17,803 nucleotides of DNA, from the NCBI GenBank assembly GCA_027063215.1, contig JAMOSE010000193.1, positions 1-17,803 of the forward strand, in the 5' to 3' direction. A program made the position numbers and the translations under genes. The number at the start of each line of letters is the position of its first letter. Positions within the stretch are counted from its first letter, which is position 1. This document shows positions 13,574 through 17,803 of the stretch, in pieces. The notes beneath the pieces were generated by a model. That model ran no database searches. It had not been told where the DNA came from and worked only from the letters and a program-made list of their open reading frames with translations. Source of the stretch: Sulfurimonas sp. Its GTDB lineage: Bacteria; Campylobacterota; Campylobacteria; Campylobacterales; Sulfurimonadaceae.

Positions 13574-14821
13574 TTAGTAAGTTGGTTGGTTATAAATAAC
13601 AAAGTTTTGTGCTAAAGCTTTCAATTCTTCTTTTATTTTCTTTTGGAGTTCAGTGTTGTTGATATCATCTAAAACATCAGCCATTTTGTTAGCAATTAGC
13701 TCAAATTCTGTTTCTTTCATACCACGTGAAGTAAGGGCAGGAGAACCTACACGAATACCTGATGTTACAAACGGACTTCTTGTTTCACCCGGAACGGTAT
13801 TTTTATTGACTGTGATACCGGCATTTCCAAGGGCTGCATCAGCCTCTTTCCCAGAGATCTCACTTCCTACAAAACTTACAAGTACAAGGTGATTATCTGT
13901 TCCGTCACTTACTACATTATAGCCACGCTTCATAAGAACGTCTGCTAATACAGAAGCATTTTTCTTTACTTGTTGTGCATACTCTTTCCATTCAGAGCTA
14001 AGGTTGTGTTTAAAACCTACAGCTTTTGCTGCAATTACATGAACAAGTGGTCCACCTTGAAGAGCAGGAAAAATTGCAGAGTTGATCTTTTTAGCGATAT
14101 CTTCATCATTTGTCATGATCATTCCACCACGAGGACCAGCAAGAGTTTTATGTGTTGTTGTTGTTACAACATCCGCATAAGGAAATGGGCTAGGGTGCTC
14201 ACCAGCTGCAACTAAACCAGCGATATGTGCGATATCTGCAAATAAAATTGCACCGACTTCATCAGCGATTTCACGGAATTTTTTAAAGTCAATTTCACGT
14301 GCATATGCAGATGCTCCACAAACAATGATCTTCGGCTGAACGATTTTAGCAATATCCATAACTCTCTCATAGTTGATGCGACCGTCAAGTTCAACACCAT
14401 AAGTAAATGATGAGTAGTTTTTTCCTGAGAAAGATGGTTTAGAACCATGTGTAAGGTGTCCGCCATGGCTAAGATCCATACCTAAAAGTTTGTCACCGGC
14501 TTTAAGCAGTGCTGCATAAACTGCACCATTTGCCTGTGAACCTGAGTGTGGTTGCACATTTGCATATTTACATCCAAAGAGCTTACATGCTCTGTCAATA
14601 GCAAGTTGTTCCACCCCATCAGCATATTCACATCCTCCATAGTAACGTTTGGCAGGATAGCCTTCAGCATATTTATTTGTAAATACAGAACCCATTGCTT
14701 CCATAACAGCAGGAAGTGTAAAGTTTTCAGATGCAATCATCTCTAAATGGTCAGTTTGTCTCTCTAACTCTTTCTCACATAAATTGTAAACTTCTTCGTC
14801 AAACTCTTTTAAAAAACTCAT
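13574..14821 (-). CDS. glyA: Serine hydroxymethyltransferase
   Basis: PLP enzyme interconverting serine and glycine while charging tetrahydrofolate with a one-carbon unit; the main source of C1 units. Diagnostic segments are HLEMIASENFTLPAVMEAMGS (25-45), NKYAEGYPAKRYYGG (49-63), the ADIAHIAGLVAAGEHPSPFPYADVVTTTTHKTLAGPRGG block with Schiff-base Lys225, and the C-terminal TVPGETRSPFVTSGIRVGSPALTSRG. Length (415 aa) is typical. AAGGA lies 10 nt before the ATG. It heads the operon running through the 13016-13558 gene, the SPOR gene, trpE and aroE. In C. jejuni glyA sits after lysS; here an EAL-protein gene is upstream instead. Confidence 0.98.
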   Translation of the reverse strand: MSFLKEFDEEVYNLCEKELERQTDHLEMIASENFTLPAVMEAMGSVFTNKYAEGYPAKRYYGGCEYADGVEQLAIDRACKLFGCKYANVQPHSGSQANGAVYAALLKAGDKLLGMDLSHGGHLTHGSKPSFSGKNYSSFTYGVELDGRINYERVMDIAKIVQPKIIVCGASAYAREIDFKKFREIADEVGAILFADIAHIAGLVAAGEHPSPFPYADVVTTTTHKTLAGPRGGMIMTNDEDIAKKINSAIFPALQGGPLVHVIAAKAVGFKHNLSSEWKEYAQQVKKNASVLADVLMKRGYNVVSDGTDNHLVLVSFVGSEISGKEADAALGNAGITVNKNTVPGETRSPFVTSGIRVGSPALTSRGMKETEFELIANKMADVLDDINNTELQKKIKEELKALAQNFVIYNQPTY

Positions 14822-14898
14822 TGGCTTTTGTTCCTTATAAAATTAAAAATATGCTAATTATACTTAAAAGATAATAACATTGTACTGAATTGAAGCTT
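14822..14898 (-). promoter_or_regulatory. glyA promoter region
   Basis: The 77-bp gap upstream of glyA has a minus-strand TATAAT (14862 down to 14857), placing the start site near 14850 with a leader of about 30 nt carrying the AAGGA Shine-Dalgarno. No riboswitch-sized structured leader fits here, so no glycine or SAM riboswitch is present. No strong hairpin-plus-T terminator is visible for the upstream EAL gene, so some read-through is possible. Confidence 0.55.
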
Positions 14899-16890
14899 TT
14901 AAGATTTGAGTATATACTTATTTATGTAGTCAATGCTTTGTGGCTTTGCTAGGTAATAACCTTGAAAATGATGACAACCAAGCTTTTTGAGTTTTTCATA
15001 GTGCTGTTTTTCTTCTACGCCTTCTGCTATTACATTCATTTCAAGAAGATTGCCTAAATAGAGAATAGTTTTAATGATCTTTATATCTTTTTCATTTTTA
15101 AACATATTTATCACAAAAGATTGATCGACCTTAATTTGATCAAGCGGAAAGGCTTTTAAATATTGCAAAGAGGAAAACCCTGTTCCAAAATCATCAAGTG
15201 AGAGTTGAAACCCAATGGTTTTGAGGGTATTCATTTTATCGCTTACTTCTTGTTGATTTTTGACAAAAAGAGACTCCAGAAGTTCAAGTTTTATTTTGTG
15301 CGGATCAACCTTATACATTGCAATAGTAGTTTCAAGATGTGGAATAAAACTTTGTTTGTAAAATTGCTTGGCACTGACATTGACTGAAATTGTCCAATCT
15401 TTTGTCTTTTCATTTTTTTGCCATAGTTGCAGTTGTTTACAGGCATTTTCTATAACCCATTCACCTATTTTGATGATAAGATCAGTTCTCTCTGCAATAG
15501 GAATAAATTTATAAGGAGTAAGAAGACCAAATTTTGGATGATTCCATCGAATGAGTGCTTCTGTTCCTATGATATTTTCTTTTGTTCCATATTGAAGTTG
15601 ATAATAGAGTTCAAGTTGGTCATTTTGAAGTGCGTCATTGAGTTCTTTAAATATATTAAAATACTCTTTAATTTGTAACTCATTTTTTGGATCATAATAA
15701 AAGATTTTTTGTTCTTTTTCTTTTCCCGTTTGTAGAGCAATATGCGAGTGTTTCATTGCTTCAAGAGGATCTTTATGTGCATAAAAAAGATCAATACCTA
15801 CATAGATTTCAGGTGTAAATTCTTTTTCTTTATGTTGGATCGTTTGTGAGAGTAGTGTTACAAGTGCATCTGCAATATTTTTTGTCTCTTTGAGTAGGGT
15901 TTCTTTATCTTGAAAAATATCTTTTTTGTAAAATAAAATAAAATTTCCTGAACCTACATAAGCATTTAATTTACTGTCTGAAAAAGCATCTTTTATTTTT
16001 TTTGCGAGTTCTTTTAAAATGTAATCACCCTCTTGATAGCTATAAACATGATTTATCGTTGAAAGGTTGGTCACTTTTATATAAAAGAGAGCACTCCAGG
16101 AGTCTTTTTCTTTGCCTAAAATATTTTTTATAGAGTTTATAAAGCCTCTTTTATTTAGAAATCCGGTAAGCCCATCATAGCGTTGCATTAATGTAAGTTG
16201 TTTTTTTGCTTCTTTTTTCTCTTTTAGAAAGGTGTTTATATTATTGAGCATAATATTAATCTCTTCATAAAGTTTGCCAAATTCGTCTTTATATGGATTT
16301 TTGATTTTGTAATGTTTCATATGATCATTGAACTCTATTTTTTCTAAAAAATTGACAAGATGGAGGAGGGGTGTTGTAAAGTAGGCGCTATACAAACGTA
16401 CTAAAATATAGGATAACGAGAGAAAAACAAGAAGAGAAAGAAAAAGTATTTTAATATTGTCTAAAAATATTTCCCATATGGATTCAATTTTAAATTCAAA
16501 ATAGACTTTTCCATATTGTTTGCCCTGATAATTTAAAGGTGTTGATTGTGTAAAAATATTCAAGCTCTCTTGAGGAATATCTGCTTGATAGAGATAGATC
16601 TTTTTATCTTTGTTGTTGTATAAAATAACTTTTTGAATTTTTGGAAAGGCCTGTAACTTTTTGGTCAAATCACTTGCAACATTGATCTCATCAATAAGTA
16701 TGAGTCTTAAAAAATCTTGTGAAAGTATTTTTGTTACACCCTTTGAGAGGGTAATTCTTTCATTTTTTTCATTATTAAGATACCAAAATGTAAAGATAAC
16801 ATAGGCAGTTAATATAATTATAAAGACCAGCGAAAAGATTAACTGACTGATCCTTTTTTCTATGGAATCCTTATATATTGCTGTTTTCAT
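14899..16890 (-). CDS. Membrane-bound c-di-GMP phosphodiesterase with degenerate GGDEF and intact EAL domain
   Basis: A 663-residue inner-membrane signalling protein: transmembrane helix (about 18-37), periplasmic sensor segment (about 40-140), second helix (about 146-166), HAMP-like linker (about 170-225), GGDEF domain (about 235-400) and EAL domain (about 410-660). The GGDEF signature is replaced by GSGNF (313-317), and the first metal-binding Asp is also absent (YIKVTN where YLDxD is usual), so cyclase activity should be lost. The EAL domain keeps EALIRWNHP (444-452), NVSAKQF (504-510), ELLES (536-540), DDFGTGFSSL (566-575), IKVD (586-589), AEGVEE and FQGYYLAKP, the full metal and catalytic set. 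It should hydrolyse c-di-GMP. It starts 3 bp after the secreted rhodanese, so they are co-expressed. The sensed signal is unknown. Confidence 0.93.
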   Translation of the reverse strand: MKTAIYKDSIEKRISQLIFSLVFIIILTAYVIFTFWYLNNEKNERITLSKGVTKILSQDFLRLILIDEINVASDLTKKLQAFPKIQKVILYNNKDKKIYLYQADIPQESLNIFTQSTPLNYQGKQYGKVYFEFKIESIWEIFLDNIKILFLSLLVFLSLSYILVRLYSAYFTTPLLHLVNFLEKIEFNDHMKHYKIKNPYKDEFGKLYEEINIMLNNINTFLKEKKEAKKQLTLMQRYDGLTGFLNKRGFINSIKNILGKEKDSWSALFYIKVTNLSTINHVYSYQEGDYILKELAKKIKDAFSDSKLNAYVGSGNFILFYKKDIFQDKETLLKETKNIADALVTLLSQTIQHKEKEFTPEIYVGIDLFYAHKDPLEAMKHSHIALQTGKEKEQKIFYYDPKNELQIKEYFNIFKELNDALQNDQLELYYQLQYGTKENIIGTEALIRWNHPKFGLLTPYKFIPIAERTDLIIKIGEWVIENACKQLQLWQKNEKTKDWTISVNVSAKQFYKQSFIPHLETTIAMYKVDPHKIKLELLESLFVKNQQEVSDKMNTLKTIGFQLSLDDFGTGFSSLQYLKAFPLDQIKVDQSFVINMFKNEKDIKIIKTILYLGNLLEMNVIAEGVEEKQHYEKLKKLGCHHFQGYYLAKPQSIDYINKYILKS

Positions 16891-16893
16891 TTT

Positions 16894-17745
16894 TTAGAGC
16901 TTATTAACTTTTGTCTCTACAGGAAGCTTTGGATGATTCCCCCATTCAATCCATGAACCATCATATACAGATACTTGGTAACCAAGTTTTTTAAGTACAA
17001 GAAAATTTATAGCAGCATCCGCACCATCTTCACAATATAAAATAACTGGTTTATCATGTGGTAGTTTTGTGTAGAGTTTTTTTAATTTAGCAAAATCTTT
17101 AATTGTTGTTTTGGAATTTTTATTTGTATATGTCAGACTTCCTGGAAGATTGATGGCATGCGGAATATGTCCATATCGTTTGGCATGAGATTTTTTACCA
17201 ATGTAAAATTCATAAGGACGTCCGTCAATGATGATATTTTTGTCAAGTGATGTTAAAATATCTAATTGTGTGCTTATGTAGTGATTGTTAATCTTTGGTG
17301 CAAAATCTTTATATTTTGGTCTATAGATCTTTGTTGTTGTCGGCAGTAGATCTTTTTTCCAGTTTCCGTAATTGACTTTTAAAAGACCAATATCTTGAAG
17401 ACCTAAAACTTTGCCAATCCAGTAAAATCGTGCAGCCCAAATGGGATTTTGTCCACCATAAACAACAACTTTACTTTTATTGTCAATGCCTGCATGACTA
17501 AAGAGTTGTTTTAATGTTGAAAGAGGAGGTATAAGCATATTTTTACCATAAAATAGTTTTGTCATTGCAGGGATATTAACAGCATGTACAAGATGCCCTT
17601 TTTTATACATCTTTTCATCTCGAACATCAATGAGAACTACTTCTGCATCATTATAATGGTGTTGCAACCATGAAAGAGGAACAAGATCCGGCATTTTTGC
17701 TAGAAGCACAGTCGTAAACAAAAATATCAGTGTTATATATTTCAT
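16894..17745 (-). CDS. Secreted tandem-rhodanese sulfurtransferase
   Basis: A 283-residue protein with an N-terminal signal peptide (MKYITLIFLFTTVLLA, cleavage likely near 16-17) and two rhodanese domains. Domain 1 (about 22-130) has VLIDVRDEKMYKKGHLVHAVNIP but GGQNPI where the active-site Cys loop should be, so it is inactive, as usual in two-domain sulfurtransferases. Domain 2 (about 155-275) has IIIDGRPYEFYIG, GHIPHAINLPG and the active loop C238-EDGAD, then the typical YDGSWIEWG. It should move sulfane sulfur (thiosulfate or mercaptopyruvate type) in the periplasm. The acidic loop differs from CRKGVT (thiosulfate) and CGSGVT (mercaptopyruvate), so the substrate is unclear. ATG has AAGG 6 nt upstream. 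It is the first gene of a two-gene operon with the EAL protein. Confidence 0.92.
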   Translation of the reverse strand: MKYITLIFLFTTVLLAKMPDLVPLSWLQHHYNDAEVVLIDVRDEKMYKKGHLVHAVNIPAMTKLFYGKNMLIPPLSTLKQLFSHAGIDNKSKVVVYGGQNPIWAARFYWIGKVLGLQDIGLLKVNYGNWKKDLLPTTTKIYRPKYKDFAPKINNHYISTQLDILTSLDKNIIIDGRPYEFYIGKKSHAKRYGHIPHAINLPGSLTYTNKNSKTTIKDFAKLKKLYTKLPHDKPVILYCEDGADAAINFLVLKKLGYQVSVYDGSWIEWGNHPKLPVETKVNKL

Positions 17746-17761
17746 GCGTTGCCTTTTTTTA

Positions 17762-17800
17762 ATGTATATAGAATATTATAAAAGAGCTAAAAATATTATA
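17762..17800 (-). promoter_or_regulatory. Candidate promoter(s) of the rhodanese-EAL operon
   Basis: Two minus-strand TATAAT boxes, at 17780-17775 and 17800-17795, lie 30-50 bp before the rhodanese start. The nearer one would give a leader of about 23 nt with the AAGG Shine-Dalgarno. The region is very AT-rich and the window ends here, so which is used cannot be told. Confidence 0.45.
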
Positions 17801-17803
17801 AAA

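Noticed and set aside
14822..14898. Riboswitch upstream of glyA
   Set aside because: The gap is 77 bp, with only about 30 nt downstream of the likely start site, too short for a glycine or SAM riboswitch.
1..17803. Defence system, prophage or integrative element
   Set aside because: No integrase, transposase, toxin-antitoxin, restriction or phage genes are present; all intact genes but a few are core housekeeping genes in syntenic order.

Overview
The window is a low-GC, gene-dense bacterial chromosome segment that looks like a free-living member of the Campylobacterota, probably Sulfurimonas or a close relative. The clues are two gene orders I know from this group: the ppiD-like/ftsA/ftsZ cluster (Cj0694-Cj0696 in Campylobacter jejuni) and the glyA / small unknown protein / SPOR protein / aroE cluster (Cj0402-Cj0405 in C. 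jejuni). Short intergenic gaps, AT-rich codon use and TATAAT-type promoters without clear -35 boxes also fit. The genus assignment is inference.

Layout. 1-263 is the 3' end of a multi-pass membrane protein gene. 260-4543 (minus strand) is a division operon: a SurA_N/PpiD-type periplasmic chaperone, ftsA, ftsZ and a minimal J-domain protein, with gaps of 1-11 bp. 4638-5936 (plus) is bioA, behind a TTGATA-N17-TATAAT promoter so close to the ATG that the mRNA should be leaderless. 5933-7652 (minus) is dnaJ followed by a class II aldolase-like protein that has lost its metal ligands. 7653-8007 is the largest non-coding gap and holds a 270-bp MITE-like element with 28-bp terminal inverted repeats and a two-armed fold. 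8008-9830 (plus) is mltA, also predicted leaderless, and recR. A second, unrelated 163-bp MITE-like element (perfect 22-bp terminal repeats, ATT direct repeats) fills the convergent gap between recR and aroE. 10036-14821 (minus) is glyA, an unknown primase-reminiscent protein, a SPOR-domain membrane protein, trpE and aroE. 14899-17745 (minus) is a secreted tandem rhodanese and an inner-membrane c-di-GMP phosphodiesterase with a dead GGDEF domain.

How the genes fit together. Three sets serve the envelope and division: FtsA/FtsZ at the ring; the periplasmic chaperone, MltA and the SPOR protein for wall and envelope processing; and J-domain proteins for Hsp70 work. The glyA/trpE/aroE block and bioA are housekeeping one-carbon, aromatic amino acid and biotin metabolism. 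The rhodanese/EAL pair is the only clearly sensory or sulfur-linked unit.

There is no CRISPR array, tRNA, rRNA, prophage or defence island. The least ordinary signals are the two structured non-coding elements, two promoters that imply leaderless mRNAs, the metal-less aldolase homologue and the possible primase-like fold of the protein at 13016-13558. Most genes are ordinary core genes.
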